From the NCBI GenBank assembly GCA_900215285.1, contig OCMG01000002.1, positions 248,001 to 312,000 of the forward strand: 64,000 nt of DNA, written 5' to 3'. Shown here piece after piece: positions 8,867 through 18,387 of this stretch. The stretch comes from Ensifer adhaerens. GTDB taxonomy: Bacteria > Pseudomonadota > Alphaproteobacteria > Rhizobiales > Rhizobiaceae. Position 1 is the stretch's first letter, and the number at the start of each line of letters is the position of its first letter. The notes beneath the pieces were generated by a model. The model had not been told where the DNA came from and searched no databases. It saw only the letters and a program-made list of their open reading frames with translations. A program made the translations under genes and the position numbers.

Positions 8867-8872
8867 GAAGTG

Positions 8873-11314
8873 TCATGCCTTGATGCGTTGCATCCCCGGA
8901 TCGTAGAGCGGGCCGAGATGGATATCTGCCGCGATCTTTTCCATCGCGACGACAAGCTCGTAGCGACCCGCCTTCAGCCAGACATGATCAAGGCCCGTTG
9001 CGTTTCGGACATAGCCATAACCGATATTCTTGCCGATCGTGTATCCATAACCGCCGCTGGTGAGGTAGCCGACCGGCTCGCCATCGCGCAGGATCGTCTC
9101 GCGACCGAGGAGCACGATGGAAGGGTCGTCCACGGTGAAGCAGCAAAGCGATTTGGAAAGCGGCAGCCCCTGCCTCTCGACCAGCGCCTTGCGCCCGACG
9201 AAATCCGTGTCCTTCTTGAGCTTCACCGCCCAGCCAAGCCCCGCCTCTAAAGGCGTGTCGTTCGGCGTGATATCGGAGCCCCAGGCGCGATAGCCCTTTT
9301 CGAGCCGCAGCGACTCGATGGCGCGATAGCCGGTGGGGCGGATGCCATGAGGCTTGCCGGCCGCCATCAGCGCGTCGAATACGTCGCCCGTCGCTGCGAT
9401 CGGCACATGCAGTTCCCAGCCGAGTTCGCCGACATAGGTCACGCGCAGCGCCCGTACCGTATGGCCGGCGATCTCGATCTCCCGGACATGGCCGAACGGG
9501 AAAGACGCGTTGGACACATCCGCATCGGTGACCTTTTCCAGCACATCACGCGCCTTCGGCCCCATCAGCGACAACGTGCCGAACTCTTCCGTCACATCCG
9601 CGAACGTCACGCGGCTTCCCTTCGGCAAGTGATCCTCAATCCAGCCAAAGTCGTGTGTGCGAAAGCCCGTTCCGGTGACGATATAGAACTTGTCGTCCGC
9701 CAGCCGCGCCACCGTAAGGTCCGCCTCGATGCCGCCGCGTGTATTGAGCAACTGCGTATAGGTCAATCGGCCGACGGGCTTTGCCACGTCATTGGCGCAG
9801 ATCCAGTCGAGCGCGCGGCCCGCGTCCGGCCCTGATAACTCGAACTTTGCGAAGGAGGACTGGTCGAAGACGCCGACCGCTTCCCGAACATGCTTGTGCT
9901 CCTCGCCGACCGCCTCAAACCAGTTCTGCCGGCCCATCGAATAGACGTCGTGGCCCTGACGCCCCTCGCCCGCAAACCAGTTCGGCCGCTCCCATCCGAG
10001 CTTTGAGCCGAAGACCGCGCCGTGATTTTTCAGCCGCTCGTAAAGCGGCGACACGAGGCGCGGGCGGCCGCTTTCGTATTCCTCGTGCGGGAACGCCACG
10101 GTGTAATGCTTGCCATAGGCTTCCAGCGTGCGGTCGCAGACCCATTGCCGATCGCGATGGAGCCCGGAGAAGCGGCGGATATCGACCACCCAAAGATCGA
10201 GCGGCGCTTCGCCATCGACGACCCATTGGGCCAGAACCCAGCCAGCCCCGCCGCCCGAAGCAATGCCGAAGGCGTTGAAGCCCGCGCCGACGAACATGTT
10301 CTTGCATTCCGGCGCAGCCCCCAGGATGAAATTGCCATCGGGCGTGAAGCTTTCCGGCCCGTTGATCATCTGCTTGACGCCGACATTTTCCAGCGCCGGC
10401 ACGCGCTCGATCGCCTGCACCATATGCTGCTCGAAATGGTCGAAATCGTCATCGAACAGTCGGAAAGCCCAGTCGTTCGGCACGTCGCCCGTCGTCCAGG
10501 CTTGCGGGTTCGGCTCGTAGCCGCCCATGACGAGGCCGCCGACCTCCTCCTTGAAATAGGTGCGCCGGTCCGGATCGCGAATGGTCGGCGCATCGAGCGC
10601 GAGACCCGGCACCTTTTCGGTGATGATATACTGATGCTTGACCGGCTGCAGCGGCACATTGATGCCCGCCATCGCCCCCACCTGCCGCGCCCATTGGCCG
10701 GCGCAGTTGATGACCTTCTCGCAACTGATGTCGCCCTGATCCGTCTTCACGGCGGTGATCACGCCATCCTTGATGTCGAAGCCGGTGACACGGACATTTT
10801 CGAAGAGCTTGGCGCCATGCATCCGTGCGCCGCGGGCCAGCGACTGCGTGATGTCGGAGGGGCTCGCCTGCCCGTCGGTCGGCAGCCAGCTGGCGCCGAT
10901 CAGGTCACTCGTTTCCATCAGCGGCCACATCTTCTTGACCTCTTCGGCTGAGATCAGGTGCATGTCCATGCCGAAACTCTTGGCGGTGGTGGCCGTGCGT
11001 TTGAACTCCGTCCAGCGGTCCTCGTTGGTCGCCAGCCGCAGGCAGCCGGTCATCTTCCAGCCGGTCGCCAGCCCAGTCTCGGCCTCCAGCCCTTTGTAAA
11101 GTTCGACCGAATATTTCAGCACGCGGGTGATCGAGGCAGACGAGCGTAGCTGGCCGACAAGGCCGGCGGCATGCCAGGTCGAGCCTGAGGTGAGCCCGCC
11201 CATTTCCAGCAGCACGACATCCGCCTTGTGGTCTTTCGCCAGATGATAGGCCGTCGAACAGCCGATGATGCCGCCGCCGATGATGACGATCTGGGCGTGG
11301 GAAGGAAGCGTCAT
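8873..11314 (-). CDS. FAD-dependent dimethylglycine/sarcosine dehydrogenase-like protein with GcvT domain
   Basis: This two-domain protein is 813 residues from ATG 11314; a TTG at 11320 overlaps the upstream stop. The N-terminal half is a DAO-type flavoprotein with IVIIGGGIIGCSTAYHLAKD and the block TSGSTWHAAGLVGQLR that includes the histidine of covalent FAD attachment in this family. The C-terminal half (about 430-813) is a GcvT-like folate-binding aminomethyltransferase domain, for example FVGRKALVERQGLP. Such enzymes oxidatively demethylate N-methyl amino acids and hand C1 units to tetrahydrofolate. It is the second gene of an operon behind a small-molecule kinase and opposite a DeoR regulator. 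The true N-methyl substrate is unknown. Confidence 0.88.
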   Translation of the reverse strand: MTLPSHAQIVIIGGGIIGCSTAYHLAKDHKADVVLLEMGGLTSGSTWHAAGLVGQLRSSASITRVLKYSVELYKGLEAETGLATGWKMTGCLRLATNEDRWTEFKRTATTAKSFGMDMHLISAEEVKKMWPLMETSDLIGASWLPTDGQASPSDITQSLARGARMHGAKLFENVRVTGFDIKDGVITAVKTDQGDISCEKVINCAGQWARQVGAMAGINVPLQPVKHQYIITEKVPGLALDAPTIRDPDRRTYFKEEVGGLVMGGYEPNPQAWTTGDVPNDWAFRLFDDDFDHFEQHMVQAIERVPALENVGVKQMINGPESFTPDGNFILGAAPECKNMFVGAGFNAFGIASGGGAGWVLAQWVVDGEAPLDLWVVDIRRFSGLHRDRQWVCDRTLEAYGKHYTVAFPHEEYESGRPRLVSPLYERLKNHGAVFGSKLGWERPNWFAGEGRQGHDVYSMGRQNWFEAVGEEHKHVREAVGVFDQSSFAKFELSGPDAGRALDWICANDVAKPVGRLTYTQLLNTRGGIEADLTVARLADDKFYIVTGTGFRTHDFGWIEDHLPKGSRVTFADVTEEFGTLSLMGPKARDVLEKVTDADVSNASFPFGHVREIEIAGHTVRALRVTYVGELGWELHVPIAATGDVFDALMAAGKPHGIRPTGYRAIESLRLEKGYRAWGSDITPNDTPLEAGLGWAVKLKKDTDFVGRKALVERQGLPLSKSLCCFTVDDPSIVLLGRETILRDGEPVGYLTSGGYGYTIGKNIGYGYVRNATGLDHVWLKAGRYELVVAMEKIAADIHLGPLYDPGMQRIKA

Positions 11315-11316
11315 GA

Positions 11317-12204
11317 TCAAAGCTTTCCGTAGGTTGACTGATGGTGTTGAAGCGCGGTCTCAAGCCGCGCCAGATTGTCGTCCGTGTAGCTCTCGTAGTC
11401 GGCACCCGGCGCGGAGAGGTGGATTTCCGAGACCATGCTCCACATCGCCTCGCGCAAGAGCGAGGCGCATTGCATGGCCGAATGTGAGCGGCCGAGTTCG
11501 AGAGGTGGAGCACCGCCAAAGTAGGCAGCCAGAAATTCGTCTGTCTCTTGTTGGGAAAATCCCGCATTCGAAGTCGTCCCGGCCAGATCGAACATGGCAG
11601 TGGAGAACCCTGCATATTCGAAATCGATCAGCCAGAGACGGTCACCGTCGTCCAGGATATTGGCCGGCAGGAGATCGTTGTGGCCAAAGACGATGGGCAG
11701 CGGCGCCTGGATCGCCTCGAGCGACCGGCAGAGTTCCAGATAGCGCGGCAAGTGACCGATCATCCGGCTTTTACCGGCCTCCAGCGTGCGTGCGTAATCG
11801 CGGATGACATGGAACGGCCAGAACATGAAGCCGGGACCGGAGACATGCGTGGGCATCGTCTCGTGGAACCGGCGCAGCACTCCGGCAACGCGTGCCGCAT
11901 TGGACCGCACATCGTCGGCCACGAAGGTCCGCGCCAGCAGGAATGCGGAGACCATGATGCCCGGCGCGGAATGCTCGACCCTCGGCCCGAAACCGGCCTG
12001 GTGAGCGGCGCGCGCCGTCATGATCTCACGGTCGCGCATCACATGGTGAAACGGGTAGTCCTTGCCGAAGCGCACGACATGTCGGCCCGCAGCGTCGCTG
12101 ACGAGATAGCTCTCATTGGAAATCCCGCCCTTGAGCGGCTCGATCTCGATCCGGCCGACCCAACAGCCAAGGCCCGCAATCCTGTCTTCAACGCTTGCCT
12201 GCAC
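11317..12204 (-). CDS. Choline/ethanolamine-kinase-like phosphotransferase
   Basis: This 295-residue kinase has the aminoglycoside/choline kinase fold. The catalytic loop VFGHNDLLPANILDD (about 195-210) and metal-binding LIDFEYAGFS (about 216-226) are intact. Translation probably starts at the GTG at 12204, which has GGAGG five bases upstream. It is the first gene of the operon and its stop is two bases before the dehydrogenase ATG. Pairing a kinase with an N-methyl-amine dehydrogenase suggests use of a choline-, ethanolamine- or sarcosine-like amine. The phosphorylated product could be the effector of the divergent DeoR repressor, since most DeoR proteins sense phospho-compounds; this is inference. 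Confidence 0.8.
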   Translation of the reverse strand: MQASVEDRIAGLGCWVGRIEIEPLKGGISNESYLVSDAAGRHVVRFGKDYPFHHVMRDREIMTARAAHQAGFGPRVEHSAPGIMVSAFLLARTFVADDVRSNAARVAGVLRRFHETMPTHVSGPGFMFWPFHVIRDYARTLEAGKSRMIGHLPRYLELCRSLEAIQAPLPIVFGHNDLLPANILDDGDRLWLIDFEYAGFSTAMFDLAGTTSNAGFSQQETDEFLAAYFGGAPPLELGRSHSAMQCASLLREAMWSMVSEIHLSAPGADYESYTDDNLARLETALQHHQSTYGKL

Positions 12205-12308
12205 CAGCGCCTCCAGTTCTTCGCGAGAGCGGTTCCCTTTGTTTTTCCGTCACTCGTCGTGACCGGAATTCAATCACGATCCGGGCGGGAGTCAATCCGA
12301 ATTTGTGG

Positions 12309-12345
12309 CTTTATGTGTCTTTATGCCCGATTTTGACTGTTTATA
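12309..12345. promoter_or_regulatory. Direct-repeat operator candidate in divergent region
   Basis: CTTTATG occurs at 12309-12315 and 12319-12325 with a 10-bp period, and a related CTGTTTAT follows near 12338-12345. Helically phased direct repeats are typical DeoR-family targets, and the site lies between the kinase operon and the DeoR gene. Regulator assignment is inferred. Confidence 0.4.
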
Positions 12346-12405
12346 TCGCAGACTGATTGCCATTTTGCCCGCATTGGCCTAGTTTCCGCAAGGAGCGACA
12401 CACAC

Positions 12406-13176
12406 GTGGAACCGCAGATGCTGGCCTCGAAACGACATGGCGACATTCTGAAACTGCTGGAAATCGACGGCTCGATGGCCGTCTCGGATCTGGCGGAACG
12501 CCTTGGCGTGTCGCTGGAGACTATCCGGCGCGACATCAAGCCGCTCGCCGAAAGCGGTGCCGTTCTGCGCATGCATGGCGGCGTCGCCCTGCCCTCCGCG
12601 CTTGGCGAAGCCCCCTTCGAGAAACGCATGCGCGAGATGAGCGCTGCCAAGAAGAAGATTGCCGAATGTGTCGCCCGCACGATTACGGATGGCGAGAGCC
12701 TGATGCTGGATACCGGCACCACCACCAGCTACCTCGCCCGCGAACTGCTGGGCCACCGACGGCTGACGGTGATCACGAATTCTTCCGACATCGCGCGGGT
12801 TCTGGCCAGCGTGAATGGCAATCGCGTCTACATGGCCGGCGGCGAAATCCGGCCGGACAGCGGCGCCGTCTTCGGCCTCTCGGCCATCGAATTCATCGCC
12901 CGCTTCTCGGTGGACCATTCCATCATCTCGGCGGGCGCGGTCGACCCGTCGGGCATCCTCGATTATGCGCTCGACGAGGCAGAATTCGCCCGCACGGTTC
13001 TGTCACGGGGGCGGCGCAAGCTTGTGGTGACGGACAGTTCAAAGTTCACGCGCAGCGGCCTCATCCAGGTGTGCAGCTTTGGCGATCTTTCGGAGATCGT
13101 CACCGAAGCCGTCCCGCCCGCCGACATTGCCGACGCGATCCGTGCGGCGCAGACGACACTCAACGTCGCGGTTTAA
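12406..13176 (+). CDS. DeoR/GlpR family transcriptional regulator
   Basis: This 256-residue DeoR-type repressor has an N-terminal winged helix (MAVSDLAERLGVSLETIRRD, about residues 25-45), then the linker LRMHGGVALPS and a DeoRC effector domain with the DTGTTTSYLAREL phosphate-binding loop. The start is the GTG at 12406, preceded by AAGGAG ten bases upstream; the ATG at 12418 lacks a suitably placed site. It is divergent from the kinase/dehydrogenase operon, which it probably controls. Its stop overlaps the convergent phosphopantetheinyl transferase gene by four bases. Confidence 0.9.
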   Translation: MEPQMLASKRHGDILKLLEIDGSMAVSDLAERLGVSLETIRRDIKPLAESGAVLRMHGGVALPSALGEAPFEKRMREMSAAKKKIAECVARTITDGESLMLDTGTTTSYLARELLGHRRLTVITNSSDIARVLASVNGNRVYMAGGEIRPDSGAVFGLSAIEFIARFSVDHSIISAGAVDPSGILDYALDEAEFARTVLSRGRRKLVVTDSSKFTRSGLIQVCSFGDLSEIVTEAVPPADIADAIRAAQTTLNVAV

Positions 13177-13820
13177 GCCCGCTCGAAAGCGACGACAACG
13201 ATACGGGGACTGAGGCACCAGACAAGCTGGACGCTCCGCCCCGTGTTTGTGCGTCCCTGACCGGCAGACAAGTCGATGACGACATCCTCGAAGCCGAGGA
13301 TGACCTGATCGCGCGGGAACACTGCCTTGTAGACGGCCTCCTTGGCGGCGAAAAGAAGTCGTGTCGCCAGCGTTTCATCAACGCCGTCAAGTACATCGCC
13401 GTCAATCTTTACGATATTCGCGACATCTGCTGGCAGCGGCTTGGCGGGCTCGATATCGATCCCGAGTCCCGAGATCGACGCCGCAGCAGCAACAGCGGCA
13501 GTGGCGAACTCATCGTCATGCGCCAGCGAACCGACCACGTCCGCCGGCCAGACCGGTGCGCCGCTCGCGGCCCGGACAACGGGCACGCCCGAAAGTCCCA
13601 TCTCCGCCAGCAATCCGCGCGCCACCTGCCGCGCCGCCCCACTGGCGTCGCGCATGCTGTCTTTTAGCGATGAAATGGAAGTAGCCTCGTCGGGCATCAG
13701 CAGCGCCCGGTCACCCTGCCGGATGGCCCGGCAGGCAACGCGAATTCCGGGTGGGAGAATGCCGGCAACGGCGGCGTCAAGCATCCGTTCGGCACGTGAG
13801 GGATCAGCCGTGCCGCTCAT
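13173..13820 (-). CDS. 4'-phosphopantetheinyl transferase (Sfp/EntD superfamily)
   Basis: This 215-residue enzyme transfers the phosphopantetheine arm from CoA to a carrier-protein serine. The superfamily motifs are VVGSLAHDDEFA (about 105-116), ISGLGIDIEPA with metal-binding acidic residues (about 130-140), and LFAAKEAVYKAVFP (about 172-185). It is the last gene of a three-gene operon headed by a membrane NRPS, whose start overlaps the GNAT gene stop (ATGA). It is therefore very likely the dedicated activator of that NRPS thiolation domain. Confidence 0.9.
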   Translation of the reverse strand: MSGTADPSRAERMLDAAVAGILPPGIRVACRAIRQGDRALLMPDEATSISSLKDSMRDASGAARQVARGLLAEMGLSGVPVVRAASGAPVWPADVVGSLAHDDEFATAAVAAAASISGLGIDIEPAKPLPADVANIVKIDGDVLDGVDETLATRLLFAAKEAVYKAVFPRDQVILGFEDVVIDLSAGQGRTNTGRSVQLVWCLSPRIVVVAFERA

Positions 13821-14314
13821 GAGCGCCCGGCATCGACGCGTCCCGCCAATGCGTTTCGGGGAGCGAGCGCGGCGATCATCTCACCATCCTCGTCCAGCCC
13901 CTCCTCGACGAAACCAGCCTTGGCATAGAGGCGTCGGGCCGGTTCGTTCTCGGGTTCGTAGCAGATGGAAATGCGGGTCACGTCCCCAAGGGCGGCAACG
14001 TCGTCCAGAAAGGCCTGCAGCCCGGCGCGGCCATAGCCCCGCCCCTGCTGCGTCGCATCGATCATGAAGCGATAGAGCCGCACGTCGCTTCGGTCGGACG
14101 CATCATACATCAGAAAGCCGACAAGCGCCTCGCCCGCCATGATCGCCCGGGGCGACGCATCGGGATCCTCATCGGCCTCCGCCAGAGAGGCGGCATTGCT
14201 CGCAACGAAATGCGCCTGCCCCTTTTCCACCCTCAAGGCAGCGATCGCGGCGCGATTGCGCGCCGTAACCGGTGCAAGATGAACGCCGGGACGGAGATCG
14301 CTCGCGTCCGCCAT
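13817..14314 (-). CDS. GNAT family N-acetyltransferase
   Basis: This 165-residue acetyltransferase starts at ATG 14314, five bases after the NRPS stop; a TTG at 14323 would overlap it. The GNAT core is visible as MIDATQQGRGYGRAGLQAFL (acetyl-CoA pyrophosphate loop QxxGxG/A) at about residues 85-105 and CYEPENEPARRLYAKAGFVEEG near the C-terminus. It is encoded between the Pls-like NRPS and the phosphopantetheinyl transferase with overlapping or near-overlapping ends. This placement suggests it modifies the peptide product, its monomer, or confers self-protection by N-acetylation. Substrate unknown. Confidence 0.85.
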   Translation of the reverse strand: MADASDLRPGVHLAPVTARNRAAIAALRVEKGQAHFVASNAASLAEADEDPDASPRAIMAGEALVGFLMYDASDRSDVRLYRFMIDATQQGRGYGRAGLQAFLDDVAALGDVTRISICYEPENEPARRLYAKAGFVEEGLDEDGEMIAALAPRNALAGRVDAGRS

Positions 14315-14319
14315 GGCAA

Positions 14320-17300
14320 TCAACCCTTGGTGCGCGCGGCACCCTCCTTGATCGGCGTGATGATGCTCTGCAGCTTGGCCGGGTTGCCGCGCCAGATCGT
14401 ATTGGGCTCCAGCGCCTCGCCCTTCATGACGAAGCTGTCGGTGTCGGCGATCGAACCCTCACCCATGACAACGCCATAGTGGACGAAGGCAGCCGGGCCG
14501 AGCGTGCAGCCCTTGCCGATACGGATATAGTCGGACTTGAACGCGCCCTCTTCCAGCGAGTGCGCCTGGATGACGCAACCCTCGTTCAGCGTCACGTCGT
14601 CGCCGATCTGAACCAGCGAGCGTTCCGTGAGGTTGGCGCCGCCATCATAGACGCGCTTGCCCATCTTGACCCCGACCGCACGCAGGATGAGCGGGCGGAA
14701 CGGCGTGCCGGCAAAGAGATACATGATCGGCGAGTCGGAGAGCTTCCAATGGCGCTCATGCCGCCAGAAACGTTCCTCGTAGATCGTCGTCGTCATCGGC
14801 TTGAGCTTGCCGAAGCCAAGGCTCGCCCGCTCGATGAGGATATACATGATGATCTCGAACGTCGTCACGATCACGGTGGCGATGAACAAACCCGTGCCGC
14901 CCCACTCCGTATAGTAGTTGAGCGCGCGGTCCCAGATCGCGAAAGCCAGGAACAGGGCCAGGAACTGCGCGCCGAGGAACAGGAGGCTGGTCCAGAGATT
15001 GTACATGTTCTTGCGCGGCAGGCGTGCGCGGCGATCCTCTTCACTGACCCCCTGGATGAGGTCGAGGTCGCGCTTCACCATACGCGGGATTTCGAACGGC
15101 GGAGAGCCAAGAAGGCCGATGTTCTCGCGCACCGGTCCCTCGATCGGAACCATGACCTTCGTGCCCAGCAGACAGTTGTTCCCCGTCTTGCCGTCCGGCG
15201 GATAATAGATGTTGTTGCCGAAGTAGTTGTCGTCACCGATCCGCGTCGGGGCAAGGCTGAAGGAGGAGGCCGACTTGTGCACGTTGATCATGTAGAGGCC
15301 ATCCGACACCATGGTCCGGCTGCCGAGGTCGCACATGAACGGATTGTCGTGCTGCGTGTTGGTTCCGAAATTCGACCCGGTCTGGACCACGCTGTTGAGA
15401 TTCCAGCCGATCGCGCGGATGTAGTGCACGATCGCCGAGCTGTCACCGAACAGCAGGTTCATCAGCCGCGAGTTGCTGACCGTTTCGGTCACTGACTGCA
15501 TGAAATAGTGAACACCGTAGAGCGAATAGGTCTTGCCCGGCTCCAGGAAGCGGCGGAAGAGCCGCGGCACCCCGACGGCGAGCAACAGCGCAAGGCCGAA
15601 GCCGCCGAGTTCGACGACCAAGGCACCGATGGCCACGAGGCCGATCGTTTCCTGATAGCCGTCACCGACATTTTCCCAATAGGTCTGGATGATAAGCGGC
15701 AGCGGGGTCAGCACGGTGAACAGGAAGATGAGCTGCACGGCTTCATAGACGATGCGACGGGCGCGCGACAGGGTGACGCCGCGGACCTTGGAATAGTCTG
15801 CATTCGACTTCACGGCGGGCGAACCGTGCCAGTGCTCGCCATCCGGAATGACCTGGCCGCGCTGCAGCGAGGAGCCGTGGCCAAGCTGGGAGCCGTTGCC
15901 GATGCGGGTGTCGATATCGAGCGCGCTGCCGACGCCGACGAAGGCATCGCGGCCGATGGTGATGCGGCCGGTGTGGATATAGCCGGCTTCGGCACGGAAG
16001 CCGGGCAGCAGCGTTTCCTTGCGCAGGATGCTGTTCTCGCCGATCGAGATCAGGTCGGTGCAGACGGGAACAGACTTGCTTTCGATCGCCGTGCTCGACC
16101 CGAGCTTGGCACCGAGAAGCCTCAGATAGAGGCTATAGAGCGGGCTGCCGCGGAAGAGAACCACGGGGGCCGTGCGGATCAGGGTCTTGACGACCCAGAA
16201 GCGGTAATAGCGCCAGCTCCAGATCGGGAAGATTTCCTCCTTCCACCGTCCGACCAGTATCCACTTGGCGGCCACGGCAAAGCCGGTCATGGCGAAGAAG
16301 ACCGCGCCGGAGAGGATGACGCAGCGGATGTAGAGCGCCAGCGGCTCGTCCAGCTTCTCGTAAAGCCACATCAGGCCATAGTTGAATAGCCAGAGGCCGA
16401 CATAGGCGTAGACGCCATAGAAGGCGAGCTGGGCTGCCCCCGTCGTCCAGTAGGCAAGACTGGAGGCGCGATGCGTGAGTACGATCTCGTCGGCCAGCGG
16501 CTCCTCGGTCGTGGCCGTGCCGAAATGCTGGATCAGCTGCGCGATGCTCGGATTGGCGTAGATGTCGCGCATGGAGGTTGCGGCCCATTCCTTGCGGGTG
16601 CGGACCCGCGAACAGAAGTGAGCGAGAAGCAGCGAGTTGGCGCCGAGATCGTCGAAGAAATTGTCCTCGACATAGACTTCGTCGGCCTTCAGCACGTCGG
16701 CCAGCGCTGCTGCCAGGAAGCGCTCATCATCGGTGCTCGGCAGAAACTTCGACCGGTTGTCGGACACGCGCCCCATGGTCGGCTTCGGCAACCGGCGCGT
16801 GTCGATCTTGTCGGACACCGTCATCGGAAGCGCGTCGAGCTGTTCCAGGAACGTCGGCACCATGTAGTCCGGCAGACGGCGCTTCATCTCGCGCGACAGC
16901 GTCAGCCGGTCCAGCTCGCCGACACCCGACTTGAGCGCATAATAACCCACGAGTTCCACGCGGCCGGGCTGGACCTCAAACGTGGTAACGGCGGCCTGGG
17001 CGATTTGCGGCTGGTCAAGCAGGATCGCCTCGATTTCGCCGGTCTCGATGCGATAGCCGCGGATCTTCACCTGTGTGTCGATGCGGCCATGATACTCGAC
17101 TTCGCCATCGGCGTTGATGACGCAAAGGTCGCCGGTGCGATAGATGCGGTGCGAGGGGTTGTTCGGCAGGTCGAGGAAGTCGTGGATGAACTTCTCGTCC
17201 GTCAGCTCGGGCCGATTGAGATAGCCAACCGCGACACCGATCCCGGCAATGCCCAGTTCGCCCATCTCGCCCACAGGCATCAGTTCCGGCTTTTCCGGAT

Positions 17301-18372
17301 GAAGGATAGCGACCGAATAGGTGGGAAGCGGCTTGCCGATCGTCACCGGCTTGCCCGCCGTCAGCACGCCCATGGTCGCGGTCACGGTCGCTTCGGTCGG
17401 ACCGTAGGTGTTGAGAATCTTGCGTTTGCCGGTTGCCCAGCGTGCGACGAGGTTCTGCGGGCAGGCCTCGCCGCCGACGAGGATCAGGCGCAGGCTCGGC
17501 ACGTCGCTTTCCATCGAGGACAGAAGCGTGGGGCTGGACGCCATGCAGGTGATTTCGTGTTCGCGCAGGAACTCGGCCAGCTCCTCGCCGACCAGCGTCA
17601 TCTGGCCGGCTGCGGGAACGATCGTTGCCCCGGCCGCGAAGGGAACCCAGATTTCCTCAGTGGAGAAGTCGAAGGCGATCGTCATGCCCTGATAGACCCG
17701 GTCCCCCGGCTTGTAGCCATAGGAATGGGCGGCAACGCGCACGAAGTTGCAGATGCTCTGGTGGCGGATGACAACGCCCTTGGGCTTGCCCGTCGTGCCG
17801 GATGTATAAAGAATGTAGCAGGTGTCATCGGTGGAGGTGGCAACCTCCGAAGCGGTCAACGGCGAGGCATCCTTGGTGTCCACCTCTTCGCCGGCGCGAT
17901 CGATCAGCAGATTGTCGATCGAAAGCTGGCTGGCCTTCTCGAGATAACCCTCGATCGTGAGGACGAGACGAATGCCGGCGTCCTCGACGATCAGCATCAT
18001 GCGTTCCGGCGGGAAGGCCGTTGCCAGGGGTACAAAGGCAGCACCCGCCTTCATGACAGCCAGAACCGCGATATAGGTCTCGGCGGAACGGTCGAGCAGG
18101 AGCGCCACGCGGTCGCCGGCACGCACGCCCTTTTCGATCAGCAGACGCGCCAGCTGGTTGGCCCGGCGATCCATTTCGCCATAGGTCCAGATGCGGCCCG
18201 AGGAGATGACTGCGGGATGGTCTGCAGACGTTTCGGCTCGCTGCGAGAAGACGCGATCCAGGCGCTCTCCGGGACGGCCCTCGTCGGTAAAGTTGTCGCC
18301 GAGAAGGACCTGCTTGTCCCCAAGCCACCCACGCTCGTTCTTTTCAGCGCTTGATCGGGTTGCCGACGTCAT
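14320..18372 (-). CDS. Pls/PosA-type membrane non-ribosomal peptide synthetase
   Basis: This 1350-residue single-module NRPS resembles epsilon-poly-L-lysine synthase. The adenylation domain (about 30-520) has core motifs LYTSGTTGKPKGV, NTYGPTEATVTAT, YRTGDL and the A10 lysine in VSDKIDTRRLP. The substrate pocket begins FDFSTEEIW. The thiolation domain has DDLGANSLLL, with serine near 578. There is no condensation or thioesterase domain. Instead come three repeats of two transmembrane helices plus a hexapeptide left-handed beta-helix domain: helices near 642-700, 874-935 and 1126-1178; beta-helices near 755-860, 1004-1080 and 1230-1325. The ATG at 18372 has GGAG nine bases upstream; the TTG at 18387 is rejected. 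It is the first gene of the operon with GNAT and PPTase. Product unknown, probably a short homo-oligomer of a basic amino acid by analogy. Confidence 0.92.
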   Translation of the reverse strand: MTSATRSSAEKNERGWLGDKQVLLGDNFTDEGRPGERLDRVFSQRAETSADHPAVISSGRIWTYGEMDRRANQLARLLIEKGVRAGDRVALLLDRSAETYIAVLAVMKAGAAFVPLATAFPPERMMLIVEDAGIRLVLTIEGYLEKASQLSIDNLLIDRAGEEVDTKDASPLTASEVATSTDDTCYILYTSGTTGKPKGVVIRHQSICNFVRVAAHSYGYKPGDRVYQGMTIAFDFSTEEIWVPFAAGATIVPAAGQMTLVGEELAEFLREHEITCMASSPTLLSSMESDVPSLRLILVGGEACPQNLVARWATGKRKILNTYGPTEATVTATMGVLTAGKPVTIGKPLPTYSVAILHPEKPELMPVGEMGELGIAGIGVAVGYLNRPELTDEKFIHDFLDLPNNPSHRIYRTGDLCVINADGEVEYHGRIDTQVKIRGYRIETGEIEAILLDQPQIAQAAVTTFEVQPGRVELVGYYALKSGVGELDRLTLSREMKRRLPDYMVPTFLEQLDALPMTVSDKIDTRRLPKPTMGRVSDNRSKFLPSTDDERFLAAALADVLKADEVYVEDNFFDDLGANSLLLAHFCSRVRTRKEWAATSMRDIYANPSIAQLIQHFGTATTEEPLADEIVLTHRASSLAYWTTGAAQLAFYGVYAYVGLWLFNYGLMWLYEKLDEPLALYIRCVILSGAVFFAMTGFAVAAKWILVGRWKEEIFPIWSWRYYRFWVVKTLIRTAPVVLFRGSPLYSLYLRLLGAKLGSSTAIESKSVPVCTDLISIGENSILRKETLLPGFRAEAGYIHTGRITIGRDAFVGVGSALDIDTRIGNGSQLGHGSSLQRGQVIPDGEHWHGSPAVKSNADYSKVRGVTLSRARRIVYEAVQLIFLFTVLTPLPLIIQTYWENVGDGYQETIGLVAIGALVVELGGFGLALLLAVGVPRLFRRFLEPGKTYSLYGVHYFMQSVTETVSNSRLMNLLFGDSSAIVHYIRAIGWNLNSVVQTGSNFGTNTQHDNPFMCDLGSRTMVSDGLYMINVHKSASSFSLAPTRIGDDNYFGNNIYYPPDGKTGNNCLLGTKVMVPIEGPVRENIGLLGSPPFEIPRMVKRDLDLIQGVSEEDRRARLPRKNMYNLWTSLLFLGAQFLALFLAFAIWDRALNYYTEWGGTGLFIATVIVTTFEIIMYILIERASLGFGKLKPMTTTIYEERFWRHERHWKLSDSPIMYLFAGTPFRPLILRAVGVKMGKRVYDGGANLTERSLVQIGDDVTLNEGCVIQAHSLEEGAFKSDYIRIGKGCTLGPAAFVHYGVVMGEGSIADTDSFVMKGEALEPNTIWRGNPAKLQSIITPIKEGAARTKG

Positions 18373-18387
18373 GGTGCATAACTCCAA

